Shown here: in pieces, positions 25,027-34,087 of the stretch
Position numbering within the stretch: the first letter of the stretch is position 1
Layout of the letters: the number at the start of each line of letters is the position of its first letter
Assembly (NCBI GenBank): GCA_045546275.1
Contig: JAZQCM010000014.1
Location: 310,001 to 374,000, forward strand
DNA from: RGIG1927 sp045546275
GTDB taxonomy: Bacteria > Bacillota > Clostridia > UMGS1883
Direction: 5' to 3'
DNA: 64,000 nt
Made by a program: the position numbers and the translations under genes
The notes under the pieces: generated by a model
Told to the model about the DNA's origin: nothing
Seen by the model: the letters and a program-made list of their open reading frames with translations, nothing else
Database searches by the model: none

Positions 25027-26406
25027 ATGGAAATCGAATTACCGGAATTTGAAAATGATGAATACGAAAAAGAGGCCCTTGCCAAAAAACGCGAAATAAG
25101 GCACAAAATGCAAAAAAGACGACTTCTTATGGAAAGAATAGTGCTTATAGTTTGCATTTTGCTGGTGATTTTAGTGTCGAGTGTAATTGGCGTGAGCATA
25201 AATAACGCAAAACGTGCAAAAAGGGAAGAGGCGCAGCGTATTGAGCAGGCAAGGCTTGCTCTTAAGGAAAAAACCTTGTACGATGCCGCATTTTTAGCAG
25301 ATGGTTATGATTACGATAATGCTATAGCAAAAATCAAAGGCTTTGCAGGCTATGAGGAAGATGCAGAAATGCTCAATAAAATAGCCGAAATTGAACAAAA
25401 GAAAGCTACTGTAAAGCGTTTTGAAAATGTAAATAGCATTACTCATGTGTTTTTCCACACTCTCATATGCGACACCTCCCTTGCCTTTGACGGCGACTAT
25501 AAGGAAGCGGGCTACAATCAGTACATGACCACGGTAAGCGAGTTTAGCAAAATGCTTGAAGAAATGTACAAGCGAAATTACGTGCTTGTGGACATTCACG
25601 ACATTGCAAAAAAAGAGCTTCAACCTGACGGAACATATAAGTTTGTTCCGGGGGACATTTATCTTCCCGAGGGTAAAATTCCTTTTGTTATGAGTCAGGA
25701 TGATGTTTCTTACTATACATACATGCAAGGTGACGGCTTTGCAACAAAGCTTGTGATTGGTAGCGACGGTTTCCCAACCTGTGAATATGTAAAAAAGGAC
25801 GGCAGTGTGGTTTACGGTGACTATGACCTTGTGCCCATACTTGAAAGGTTTATCCGAAATCATCCCGATTTTTCCTACAAGGGAGCAAGAGCAGCGTTGG
25901 CAATAACAGGCTATAACGGTGTTTTAGGCTACAGAACCTGCCCGAGCGAGGACGGGTATAATCCCGATGATGTTGAAAAAGCAAAAAAGGTTGCCCAAAG
26001 AATGGTCGAATGTGGCTGGACCTTTGCAAGCCACACCTGGGGGCACCAGAAATACGGAAACATAAGCTATGAAAAAATGGTTACCGATGCGCAGAAATGG
26101 AACGATGAGGTGAAGCCTATTTTAGGCGATGTGGATGTTTTAATTTACGCAAACGGCTACGACATTGCAGGAGTGGAAAGTTACTTTGGTGCAAAGTACG
26201 AATTTTTAAAGTCATTAGGCTTTGATTATTTTTGTAATGTTGACTCTTCAAAAGCATGGGTTCAGATAAAAGACGGTTATGTACGCCAGGGAAGACGAAA
26301 CCTTGACGGCTACAGAATGTGGTATTCGCCTAAAAGACTGGACGATTTATTCAATGTGGCAGACGTTTGGGACAACACAAGACCAACTCCCGTTCCGCCA
26401 ATTTAA
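25027..26406 (+). CDS. Membrane-anchored polysaccharide deacetylase (NodB-like)
   Basis: A 459-residue protein with an acidic then basic cytoplasmic N-terminus, one membrane segment (about residues 36-59), an alpha-helical spacer (about 65-130) and an extracellular NodB-like domain. Metal-site landmarks are the Asp pair in SQDDVSYY and the later SHTWGHQ. The NodB domain is interrupted by an insert of about 100 residues between these, as in clostridial relatives. It probably removes acetyl groups from a wall glycan or exopolysaccharide. GGAGG precedes the ATG, and a terminator follows. Confidence 0.82.
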   Translation: MEIELPEFENDEYEKEALAKKREIRHKMQKRRLLMERIVLIVCILLVILVSSVIGVSINNAKRAKREEAQRIEQARLALKEKTLYDAAFLADGYDYDNAIAKIKGFAGYEEDAEMLNKIAEIEQKKATVKRFENVNSITHVFFHTLICDTSLAFDGDYKEAGYNQYMTTVSEFSKMLEEMYKRNYVLVDIHDIAKKELQPDGTYKFVPGDIYLPEGKIPFVMSQDDVSYYTYMQGDGFATKLVIGSDGFPTCEYVKKDGSVVYGDYDLVPILERFIRNHPDFSYKGARAALAITGYNGVLGYRTCPSEDGYNPDDVEKAKKVAQRMVECGWTFASHTWGHQKYGNISYEKMVTDAQKWNDEVKPILGDVDVLIYANGYDIAGVESYFGAKYEFLKSLGFDYFCNVDSSKAWVQIKDGYVRQGRRNLDGYRMWYSPKRLDDLFNVADVWDNTRPTPVPPI

Positions 26407-26407
26407 C

Positions 26408-26440
26408 AAAAAAATGACGCTCTGATGAGCGTCATTTTTT
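26408..26440. terminator. Bidirectional terminator between convergent deacetylase and phosphoesterase genes
   Basis: Stem AAAAAATGACGCTC / GAGCGTCATTTTTT with loop TGAT, at the 3' end of both genes. Confidence 0.9.
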
Positions 26441-26441
26441 G

Positions 26442-29057
26442 TTATTCAACTGTTGCTGTTTTGGCAGTTGCAAGAGGTACAATGTTATTTATTCCACCCC
26501 ATGAAAAAACCTTTACGGATTCAATTGTACTGCCTGTAAGGGAGGCTTCGCCATCTGTTGCAGTCGCAACGCTTATAAGCTTTTTGTCCTTGTCGTAGCC
26601 TGCCACAAGGTACACGCTGTCAGCCTTTTCGTTGTAATTGAAGGTAACGGTAACTGTTTCACCACTCTTTACAGCCTCGGGCACCATTGTGAAGGAAACA
26701 TATTCTTCCTCTGCTTCACAAATGGAGAAATCGTCAAAGTACCAATAGGGACCGTTGCCTGAATTGCTGCCTTCGCCTAACCAACGGAACCAGAAAAGCA
26801 CATGGTCTGTGTCTTCTGTTGCTGTGAAGGCACGCTTGACGGTTGTCCACTCTGTTCCTATGTAGCCTGCTGAGGAGGAAGTTGAGCTGTTTTCGTCATC
26901 GCCCTCGTTTGCAACAAGACTTGTTACAAGATAACCGCCGTTTGCACCTGTTTTATGCTTTGCCTTAAAGGATACAACATATGTTTTACCCGGTTCAACC
27001 TTTACATAGCGCTTTAATGAGCACAAGCCGTCCTTGCCGTCATTCCAGCGTGAACCGAACGCCCAGTTGCCGTGGGGAATTTCGTTTATAACATTTTCTG
27101 TAGCGCCTGAGTCCTTAACAAGCTGATTTTTGCCTACTGCATAGCAGTGATTTGTATTGTAGGGGGAGCCAAAGGCTGCGTTGGTCTGTGCACTGAGCCA
27201 GCCTGCAAGAGAAAAGTTTCCGTTTTCATCCTCAAAGGAGGGGTTTGTCATAATGTTTTCACCCACCGCCTTGTAGGTTTTGAAGTTTGAAAATCTTTCC
27301 ATAAAATCAATTTCAATTTCGTCGTAGTTGCCAATGCCTGTCATGAAGTTTACATCAAAGAAGGTTCTTTCCTCATCGGCAAGAGTGGCAGCATAGGGCG
27401 AGAAGGTGGAAATGCGGATTTTGCCTTCCTTTTCGTCAAACTCTGCAAATTTCATAAGAGCGTTACCGCCGTTGTATGCAAATTGGTAGTCAGCAAGTAC
27501 GCTGTGAACCTTGTTGCCGTAAGAGTTGGTAAGCTCTAATACACCATAGCCGTGGCTGTGACCGCCAACCATTAAAAATACGTTGTCATGGTTTTTAACA
27601 ATATTCCAAAGTGTTGTGCCGTTTGTGGAAAGCTTTGTTTCGTTAGGCTTTGTATCAGAGCAGTTCTGGATATCGTGCATTACTACAATAACGGGATAAT
27701 TAGCGTATTTTGAAAGAGTGCTGTCGAGCCAGCCTGACTCACTTCCGTCGGAAAGCTTGAACATATCCACATAAACAAGCTTATAGGGGAAGCTGCCTGC
27801 AGAAACGTCAGCAACACCACCTGTGCCGGAGGGGGAGTATTCAAGCATGTAGCTGTTTGTAAGAGAGGCAAAGGGGGTATTGGGGCCAAAGTATTTGTCG
27901 GCATAATACCAGTAGTTCTGACCGTTGCCTGAGTCGTGATTACCTGTTGGAACAATTGTGCGGATGCCGCTTTGGGCAATGGAGGAGTAGGTTTTGGTTA
28001 TCTGCTCCCACTGGGGTGTTTCCCAGAAGTCTTCAACGTTGTCGCCAAGAGAAACCACAGCTTCAATGTTTGCAAAATCCTTGTTGTCAATAATCCAGCC
28101 TACGGCTTTGTCCAAAACATCACCGCAGAACTTTGTTGTGTTCTGTGTGTCGGGAACAAAAACCATGTTGTATTTGCCTTCGGCAGTTTCTTCAAAGGGA
28201 GAGTTGTCGCCGTATTCACCCATAAAGCTTTCGGGGTTGGGGACAAGCCAGTCCTTTTTGGAAAGAGCTGTGTCGGAAATACGGATTTGCTGAATGTAAC
28301 CGCGTGTGTATTTTGAGGGTGTTGTGCCTGTACCCTTTGATGCAATTCTGAATCTGCCGTCGGAAGAGTCGGCGTATAAACCCTGCATGTGAGTAACGTT
28401 TGCATTACGGAAGGACTCGCAACCATTTACGTATGAACGCACACCGTTATTGTCACCGATTATAACAATGTGGTACCAGTTTTCGGCTTTGTCCATTGCA
28501 ATGCTCCATGCATCGGAAATGCTTTCGCCGTCCTTGTCGCGAATGGAAAGCTGAATTTCCTTACAGTTGGAAATATTCAAGGATGTAGAAACCTTTTCGC
28601 CTTCAATGTCGGGAGCGGATGCGGAAGGGGCGAGACGAGCAATAATGCTCTGCCAGCGGTCAGCAACCGACCAGTCGGAGGGCATTTTGTACAAAATTTC
28701 AATTGTGTAGCCCGATGCGAATTTATTTTTATTAATGGGAGCTGTGTCAACTGTTACAAAGTCAACACCACCTAAAAGCACGTTGCCGTTAAGAAAAATA
28801 CTTCCGGCCTTGCCGTCAATGGATTCCTCTGAGAAGGAGGCTGTTTTTTTGTAATTGAGGCCAAAGGTGCGCATTTTAAGGTCGTTGCCGTTGCCTGATT
28901 TATCCTCAATCACCATGCTGCCCGTGTCGATTGAGCCCGATTTGACGCTTTCCTCATTAAACTGCCAGTCAGCAACGGTCTGAGCCGATGCAGAGAGGGG
29001 GATAAGTGCCACCAGAAAAACTGTTGCAGCTGTAAGAAATTTCTTGATTGAAAACAT
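26442..29057 (-). CDS. Secreted calcineurin-like phosphoesterase with LamG-type and carbohydrate-binding-like modules
   Basis: An 871-residue exported protein. The start MFSIKKFLTAATVFLVALI has AGGAGG 10 bp upstream; the open frame upstream lacks this. After the signal peptide come a concanavalin/LamG-like domain (about residues 30-240) and a metallophosphoesterase domain (about 265-540) with VPDTQ, SLGDNVEDF, TGNHDSG and GGHSHGYG as metal ligands. A carbohydrate-binding-like domain (about 590-760) contains SRWNDGKDGLCS and GPYWYFDDF, followed by a short beta domain. The substrate is unknown; phosphodiester cleavage outside the cell is likely. It is divergent from a large secreted protein sharing two modules. 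Confidence 0.85.
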   Translation of the reverse strand: MFSIKKFLTAATVFLVALIPLSASAQTVADWQFNEESVKSGSIDTGSMVIEDKSGNGNDLKMRTFGLNYKKTASFSEESIDGKAGSIFLNGNVLLGGVDFVTVDTAPINKNKFASGYTIEILYKMPSDWSVADRWQSIIARLAPSASAPDIEGEKVSTSLNISNCKEIQLSIRDKDGESISDAWSIAMDKAENWYHIVIIGDNNGVRSYVNGCESFRNANVTHMQGLYADSSDGRFRIASKGTGTTPSKYTRGYIQQIRISDTALSKKDWLVPNPESFMGEYGDNSPFEETAEGKYNMVFVPDTQNTTKFCGDVLDKAVGWIIDNKDFANIEAVVSLGDNVEDFWETPQWEQITKTYSSIAQSGIRTIVPTGNHDSGNGQNYWYYADKYFGPNTPFASLTNSYMLEYSPSGTGGVADVSAGSFPYKLVYVDMFKLSDGSESGWLDSTLSKYANYPVIVVMHDIQNCSDTKPNETKLSTNGTTLWNIVKNHDNVFLMVGGHSHGYGVLELTNSYGNKVHSVLADYQFAYNGGNALMKFAEFDEKEGKIRISTFSPYAATLADEERTFFDVNFMTGIGNYDEIEIDFMERFSNFKTYKAVGENIMTNPSFEDENGNFSLAGWLSAQTNAAFGSPYNTNHCYAVGKNQLVKDSGATENVINEIPHGNWAFGSRWNDGKDGLCSLKRYVKVEPGKTYVVSFKAKHKTGANGGYLVTSLVANEGDDENSSTSSSAGYIGTEWTTVKRAFTATEDTDHVLFWFRWLGEGSNSGNGPYWYFDDFSICEAEEEYVSFTMVPEAVKSGETVTVTFNYNEKADSVYLVAGYDKDKKLISVATATDGEASLTGSTIESVKVFSWGGINNIVPLATAKTATVE

Positions 29058-29091
29058 ATATAAAACCTCCTGTTGTATATAATACGAAATA

Positions 29092-29120
29092 ATTATACTA
29101 CTAAAAAGCATATTTTTCAA
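29092..29120 (-). promoter_or_regulatory. Promoter of the secreted phosphoesterase
   Basis: Minus strand: -35 TTGAAA (29120-29115), 17 bp spacer, -10 TATAAT (29097-29092). Confidence 0.8.
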
Positions 29121-29167
29121 CTGTAAAAAAATTTGTTAAAATATTTAAAAAAAATTTAAAATTTTAC

Positions 29168-29207
29168 TGTACAAGTTGACAAAAACGTGCTATAATCATT
29201 ATATAAT
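29168..29207 (+). promoter_or_regulatory. Promoter region of the large secreted LamG/CBM protein
   Basis: The best candidate is an extended -10 TGCTATAAT (29188-29196) with TGTACA 17 bp upstream. A TTGACA (29176-29181) is also present, 20 bp before a second TATAAT (29202-29207). Which is used cannot be decided; both would give a leader of roughly 40-50 nt. Confidence 0.55.
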
Positions 29208-29249
29208 TGTGCTCGTTATAGACATATTGGGCATTAAGGAGGAATTTTT

Positions 29250-32200
29250 ATGAAAAAAAGTAGGATCATAGCACTTTTTACAGCTGCTGTGATGATTATG
29301 AGCTTAATCCCTGCTTATGCAAGTGCAAACACTGCAACAGGCGGTTACTTCGTAGATGACGAAGGCTCTGTTTACGAAAAAGCAGGCAGCAACATGATCG
29401 AAAACCCCGGCTTTGAAGCGGATGAGCTTAAAGGGCTTACTGAAAATGATGAATACTATCAGGTAGCATCCTATGAGTATTCTCACAGTGGCTCCAACAG
29501 CCTTAAGGCAATTAAGAGTACTAAGGGCGACGGTGCTATCACAGCATTCTTCCCTGTTGAAGATGCAAACGACAGCTACTATCTTTCTTTCTGGTACTTA
29601 AATACTGACGAAATTTCCAGAAGACCCCGTGTAACATTTGCATTTACTGATTCTTCCAAGAAGATTCCCACTGAAGAAGATGACTTTACAGATGTTACAA
29701 ACGCATGGATTCAGGCAGGTACTGCTTCCAACGACCAGGACATGGCTTATTCCAAGGGCGAATGGGTTCAGTATTCCACAGTATTGAAGGGCAACGGCAA
29801 TGCTGATGCATGCAAGTATGTTGCTTTGAATATTTATGGTCTCACAAAGGACGTAGCTTATGTGGACGATTTTGAGCTTTACACACTTTCTCCTTCCGAA
29901 GAATATGGCGATGCATTTGCAAAAGCTGTTGAAAACTGGAAGAAGGTTGTAATGCCCGTAGGTCCTCTTACAGGCTTCGGCACACTTGAGCTTCCTCGTG
30001 AAACAGGTGTTGAGGGCGTAAGTGTTAACTGGGATACATCCTCTACAGATGTTATTGACCCTGCAACAGGTGCATATTCTTCTCCTGCTGAAGAAGAACT
30101 CGTTATCCTTTCTGCTATTCTCTATATTGATGGTACAGATATCAGCTATACATTTGACTACCCCTACATTGCAAAGAGCATGTTTGACCCCTATGTTGAA
30201 TGGATCAACACAAAGGTTTTTGCAAACTTAGGCGGTTCATTGGATAAGGACGTTAACCTTCCCAAAACACATGAAATTGAAGGCTACTATCCCGCTACAA
30301 TTACATGGAGCTGCTCTGATGAAGCGGTGCTTGATGGTGATGGTAAGTTCACAGCGCCCGAAACAACAAAGAATGTTGACATTATTGCAACTGTTGAATG
30401 TAACGGCAAAACAACAACTGTTACAAAGCGTGTAAAGGCTCTTGGCGGCAACATTGTCGGCGATGGTCTTATCATGTACTACGATTTCGAAAAGCCTCTT
30501 AGCGGAAAGAAGCTTTATGACAACTCTCAGAACGAAAATGTATACGATGCTACAGTTGAAGGCATCGCTATTGTAGACGGCTATGCTAAGTTTGCAGGTG
30601 GTGCAAGTGCAATTACTCTTCCCTCCAACTATGCTGCAGAGCTTACAAGCAGCTACTCCGTATCCATGTGGGTAAATGTTGATAAGAGTATTGCAACAAG
30701 CGGTGCAATGTATCGTTTCTTCGACTTTGGTGGCGGTACACTCACATCTCAGTTCTTAAGATACATTCCCGGCACAGGTCAGCTTACATTCATGGACCGT
30801 GAAACAGCAGGTAATGGTTCTAACTGGGCTATTGACACTACAGCTACAGACTTTGGTCAGACATGGAAGTTAGTAAGTCTTACATACGACATGTCCGGTG
30901 GCGGCGCTGCTATGGCAAGAGTTTATGTTGACGGTGTTGAAATTGCTAATTCCGGCAGTTACGGAGCACTTACAAGAAGCGTCAATGCAATTGCAGGTCA
31001 GTCTTCCATAACAGGCTTTATCGGTCGTACACAGTGGAACAACGCTGAAAACCCCGACTTTGTAGGTTTAATGGACGATGTAAGAATTTACAACCGTGCA
31101 ATTACAGCAGACGAAGTAGCAACACTTTACAACGAAACACGTCCCACAGTTACAGCTCCTGTTACAATTAAGTTCCAGGATGTTGATGGTGAAATACTTA
31201 AGGACGACGTTACAGTTTCTGCTGACGTTGATAAAAACTATGATGTTCCTGCTTCTTATAAGAGTATTCCTTCTTCCTCTGATGGCCAGTATCGTTATGT
31301 TTATAAATATTTAGCAAGTAAGAGTACTGATAGTGTTTACGTTAAGGCTGACAGCGAAAACGTGTGCGTATTGGTATTCCAGCTTGAAAAGCAGCCTAAG
31401 GGTACAAACCTTATTGAAAATGGTTCCTTTGAAAACGGAACAGAAGGCTGGACAAACCGCCAAGGCACAGATATCACAGGTGCAACTGTTGAATATGACA
31501 GCTCAATAGGCGCAAATGTTATGAAAATTGCGACCAAGGGTAAGAGCGACACACAAAACATAGGAACAGTTTGGAATGTAGAAAAAGGTAAAGATTACAC
31601 AATTTCCTTTGATATCTATACCGGTGAAGTATTGGATGCAAATAACTACCAGTATAACCGTCTTAGCGATGGATTTGCACTTGGTGATGTAGGTCAAAGA
31701 GAAAACTCAGGAACTGATATTATTGCTTGGGGTGAAGCCTTAACTGCAAATAGTTGGACTCACTTTAATAAGGACTTCACAGCAGCAACAGATATTCTTT
31801 ACTTCCAGAGTAGCTGGAGTGCGGGAGAAATGAAGTTTACAAACTTTGTTCTTGAAGAGGCAGGTGCAGAACCCGGTCCTGAACCTGATGATGATAAAAT
31901 TCCCGTAACAATCCAGTACGTTGACAAGGACGGCAACAAGCTTCGTGATGATGTTACAGTTAAGATTAATCAGGGTGTTAACGAATACACAGTTCCTTCT
32001 TCTTATAAGGTAATTGAAGACAAGACAGAAAGCAGCTTGGTTTATAAGTACATCTACAATGAAAAGGCGACAGATGGTGGCGACGTAGTTTCCATTTCTA
32101 TACTTCATGAAAACATTGCAACATTGGTATTCGATGTATTGAAGGCTGACAAGAACTCCAATTTAGTAGTTGATGGTGACTTCACAAGTGATGACGGTAA

Positions 32201-32987
32201 GTTCAGCTGGGGTACATGGCAGACTCCTTCCAACACAAACGGTCATAACAATGAATACTTCAAGGATAGATGTGAAGACTGGTTCTACCAGGTAAACCGT
32301 GACACTAACGCTTCTGCTCTTTACCTTACAGGTCTTACAGCTGAAAACTATGCATTAGGTACTCGTTGGAACGATGGTACAGATGGTCTTTGCTCCATGG
32401 CAAACTTCATTCCTGTTAAGAAGGGCAAGACATACCTTGTATCCTACGACTATAAGCACCAGAGTGCAGGTACAGACGGAAGTTACATTTCCACAAGCTT
32501 TGTAACAAGCAAGAGCATGGGTGCAGGTTCTGCTTCCGGTTCTAATGTTCCTAAGAATGTTACCACAGATTGGCAGACAAATACATTTACAATTACAGCT
32601 CCCAATGATGGTTACATTTACTTCCACTTCTCATGGCTTGGTTCCGGTGGTCCCTCCGCTTCCTCCAACAACGGTTCCGGTCCCTACTGGTACTTTGACA
32701 ACTTTGAAGTGCTCGAAGTAATCACATTTGAAAACAACATCAAGTATTCCGCAGGCTTTGCTGAAATCCTTGCTGAAGACGGTACAACAGGTTATGTAGT
32801 ACAGGCTGTATATAACAGTGAAGGCGCACTTGAAAGTGTTGAATTCTCCGAAGAATATACATTCAGCCAGGAAGAAGCAGTTAAGGTTCCCGTAGCAAAG
32901 GGCGCAAAGGTTATGGTATTCAAGTCTATTACAAATGGTACAGATGGTTTCCTTGAACCTATTGCTCCTGCAATTATTGCTGAATAA
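29250..32987 (+). CDS. Large secreted multidomain LamG / Ig-like / carbohydrate-binding-like surface protein
   Basis: A 1245-residue exported protein with a signal peptide (about residues 1-25). In order: a carbohydrate-binding-like module (about 45-215, NMIENPGFEADE), two bacterial Ig-like domains (about 225-310 and 320-405), a LamG domain (about 410-630, ending MDDVRIYNRAITADE), a MucBP-like repeat (about 635-715), a second carbohydrate-binding-like module (about 720-875), a second MucBP-like repeat (about 885-965) and a third binding-like module (about 970-1165, TRWNDGTDGLCSM, GPYWYFDNF). No catalytic domain, SLH or LPXTG anchor is seen. It probably binds glycans or the cell surface. AAGGAGG precedes the ATG. 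Confidence 0.8.
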   Translation: MKKSRIIALFTAAVMIMSLIPAYASANTATGGYFVDDEGSVYEKAGSNMIENPGFEADELKGLTENDEYYQVASYEYSHSGSNSLKAIKSTKGDGAITAFFPVEDANDSYYLSFWYLNTDEISRRPRVTFAFTDSSKKIPTEEDDFTDVTNAWIQAGTASNDQDMAYSKGEWVQYSTVLKGNGNADACKYVALNIYGLTKDVAYVDDFELYTLSPSEEYGDAFAKAVENWKKVVMPVGPLTGFGTLELPRETGVEGVSVNWDTSSTDVIDPATGAYSSPAEEELVILSAILYIDGTDISYTFDYPYIAKSMFDPYVEWINTKVFANLGGSLDKDVNLPKTHEIEGYYPATITWSCSDEAVLDGDGKFTAPETTKNVDIIATVECNGKTTTVTKRVKALGGNIVGDGLIMYYDFEKPLSGKKLYDNSQNENVYDATVEGIAIVDGYAKFAGGASAITLPSNYAAELTSSYSVSMWVNVDKSIATSGAMYRFFDFGGGTLTSQFLRYIPGTGQLTFMDRETAGNGSNWAIDTTATDFGQTWKLVSLTYDMSGGGAAMARVYVDGVEIANSGSYGALTRSVNAIAGQSSITGFIGRTQWNNAENPDFVGLMDDVRIYNRAITADEVATLYNETRPTVTAPVTIKFQDVDGEILKDDVTVSADVDKNYDVPASYKSIPSSSDGQYRYVYKYLASKSTDSVYVKADSENVCVLVFQLEKQPKGTNLIENGSFENGTEGWTNRQGTDITGATVEYDSSIGANVMKIATKGKSDTQNIGTVWNVEKGKDYTISFDIYTGEVLDANNYQYNRLSDGFALGDVGQRENSGTDIIAWGEALTANSWTHFNKDFTAATDILYFQSSWSAGEMKFTNFVLEEAGAEPGPEPDDDKIPVTIQYVDKDGNKLRDDVTVKINQGVNEYTVPSSYKVIEDKTESSLVYKYIYNEKATDGGDVVSISILHENIATLVFDVLKADKNSNLVVDGDFTSDDGKFSWGTWQTPSNTNGHNNEYFKDRCEDWFYQVNRDTNASALYLTGLTAENYALGTRWNDGTDGLCSMANFIPVKKGKTYLVSYDYKHQSAGTDGSYISTSFVTSKSMGAGSASGSNVPKNVTTDWQTNTFTITAPNDGYIYFHFSWLGSGGPSASSNNGSGPYWYFDNFEVLEVITFENNIKYSAGFAEILAEDGTTGYVVQAVYNSEGALESVEFSEEYTFSQEEAVKVPVAKGAKVMVFKSITNGTDGFLEPIAPAIIAE

Positions 32988-32996
32988 CTAAAAATT

Positions 32997-33025
32997 AAAG
33001 AGCTCCGAATTTCGGAGCTCTTTTT
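32997..33025. terminator. Terminator after the large secreted protein
   Basis: Near-perfect palindrome AAAGAGCTCCGAA / TTCGGAGCTCTTT followed by further T residues; it can also serve the convergent thioesterase gene. Confidence 0.9.
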
Positions 33026-33033
33026 GTGTGCAA

Positions 33034-33522
33034 TTATATGAATTTAACAGGCAAAGGGGGGCAATCCATCAGCTTTAAAATGTCGGAAACAGATTGTCTG
33101 CCCTGGAGTGTCATTAATTTTGAAGTGCCGTATGCAATTAATTTGCCGTTTCCGTCGGTTAAGGTAACCTCGCAAAGCACAATGCTTCTGCCTTCTTTAA
33201 TGGCGGTTGCGGTGGCAATCAATTTACCCGAGTATGCCATTGCAAGGTTTGTCACCGACAAATCCAGTGAAGTAAAGCCGCTGTCCTCGTCTTTGTTGCA
33301 GTAAGCCGCCCAGTATGCTGCAGAGTCAATAATTGATGCATACATACCACCGTGAACTGAGCCGAAGGGGTTTAAGTGCTTTGACTCAATATCAACCTCC
33401 ATAACCGAAAAGCCGCTTCCCAAATCAACAAGCTTCATACCTAAAAGAGCAGAGTATGGACTTAAGTTTATGGTTTCCTTAAGTTTTTCTATATGTAATG
33501 GATTAATTTTTTTGTTGTTCAT
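33034..33522 (-). CDS. PaaI-type hotdog-fold thioesterase
   Basis: A 162-residue single hotdog domain. NPFGSVHGGMYASIIDSAAYWAA is the PaaI-family signature, with HGG at the turn before the central helix. Members hydrolyse acyl- or aryl-CoA thioesters as tetramers. The acyl substrate is not evident and no pathway genes are adjacent. AGGAGGG lies 7 bp before the ATG, and the gene has its own promoter. Confidence 0.88.
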   Translation of the reverse strand: MNNKKINPLHIEKLKETINLSPYSALLGMKLVDLGSGFSVMEVDIESKHLNPFGSVHGGMYASIIDSAAYWAAYCNKDEDSGFTSLDLSVTNLAMAYSGKLIATATAIKEGRSIVLCEVTLTDGNGKLIAYGTSKLMTLQGRQSVSDILKLMDCPPLPVKFI

Positions 33523-33543
33523 GAAAAACCCTCCTTTTTTTCT

Positions 33544-33572
33544 ATTATAACATTTTTGTGCTAAGCTTTCAA
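33544..33572 (-). promoter_or_regulatory. Promoter of the thioesterase gene
   Basis: Minus strand: -35 TTGAAA (33572-33567), 17 bp spacer, -10 TATAAT (33549-33544). It lies immediately beyond the terminator of the upstream CBS gene. Confidence 0.8.
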
Positions 33573-33573
33573 T

Positions 33574-33600
33574 AAAAAAGAGGCATAAGCCTCTTTTTTA
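33574..33600 (-). terminator. Terminator of the CBS-domain gene
   Basis: Stem AAAAAGAGGC / GCCTCTTTTT with loop TTAT on the minus strand, abutting the stop codon of the CBS gene. Confidence 0.88.
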
Positions 33601-34029
33601 CTTGCAACACTTATATTTGGAGGATATATCACAAAGTGCTTTGCCGGCTTCCATGTCAAACTTGCCTGTGCGGGAAATATCGCCCAAGGAAACAAAGCCC
33701 ACAATTTTGCCGTCATCCACAACAGGAAGCCTGCGGACCTTTGCTTCGCTCATAATCTGTGTGGCACTTTCAATGTCGGCATCAAGACAAACCGATGAAA
33801 TATGATTTGTCATAACATCGCAAACAGTGTATCTTTCGGGGTCTTTTCCGCTTGCAGTAACACGGATTGTAATGTCACGGTCAGTAATTATACCTAAAAC
33901 CTTGCCCGAATAATCAACAACGGGAAGAGCACCAATATTATGCTTTTGCATCTTTTTTGCCGCCATTACAACACTGTCCTGAGGATTCACCGTAACAGTG
34001 GAACAGGAGCATATATCTCTGACTTTCAT
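33598..34029 (-). CDS. CBS-domain pair protein
   Basis: A 143-residue protein consisting almost only of two CBS domains (about residues 6-60 and 70-125): NIGALPVVDYSGKVLGIITDRDI and VRRLPVVDDGKIVGFVSLGDIS are the paired cores. Such Bateman modules bind adenine nucleotides or related ligands and regulate partners; no partner domain is attached. The ATG at 34029 is chosen because AAAGGTGG sits 7 bp upstream; the upstream extension would be inside a hairpin. The C-terminus ends CDISSKYKCCK. Confidence 0.88.
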   Translation of the reverse strand: MKVRDICSCSTVTVNPQDSVVMAAKKMQKHNIGALPVVDYSGKVLGIITDRDITIRVTASGKDPERYTVCDVMTNHISSVCLDADIESATQIMSEAKVRRLPVVDDGKIVGFVSLGDISRTGKFDMEAGKALCDISSKYKCCK

Positions 34030-34072
34030 AAAAAAACCACCTTTCGCAATTAGTATGTGCAAAAGGTGGTTT
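34030..34072 (-). terminator. Terminator-like hairpin after comF that contains the CBS gene's ribosome site
   Basis: Arms AAACCACCTTT and AAAGGTGGTTT (34072-34062 and 34044-34034 on the minus strand), then a T-run ending at the ATG. The 3' arm includes the Shine-Dalgarno AAAGGTGG of the CBS gene. Confidence 0.75.
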
Positions 34073-34087
34073 AAAATTTAAGGGAAT

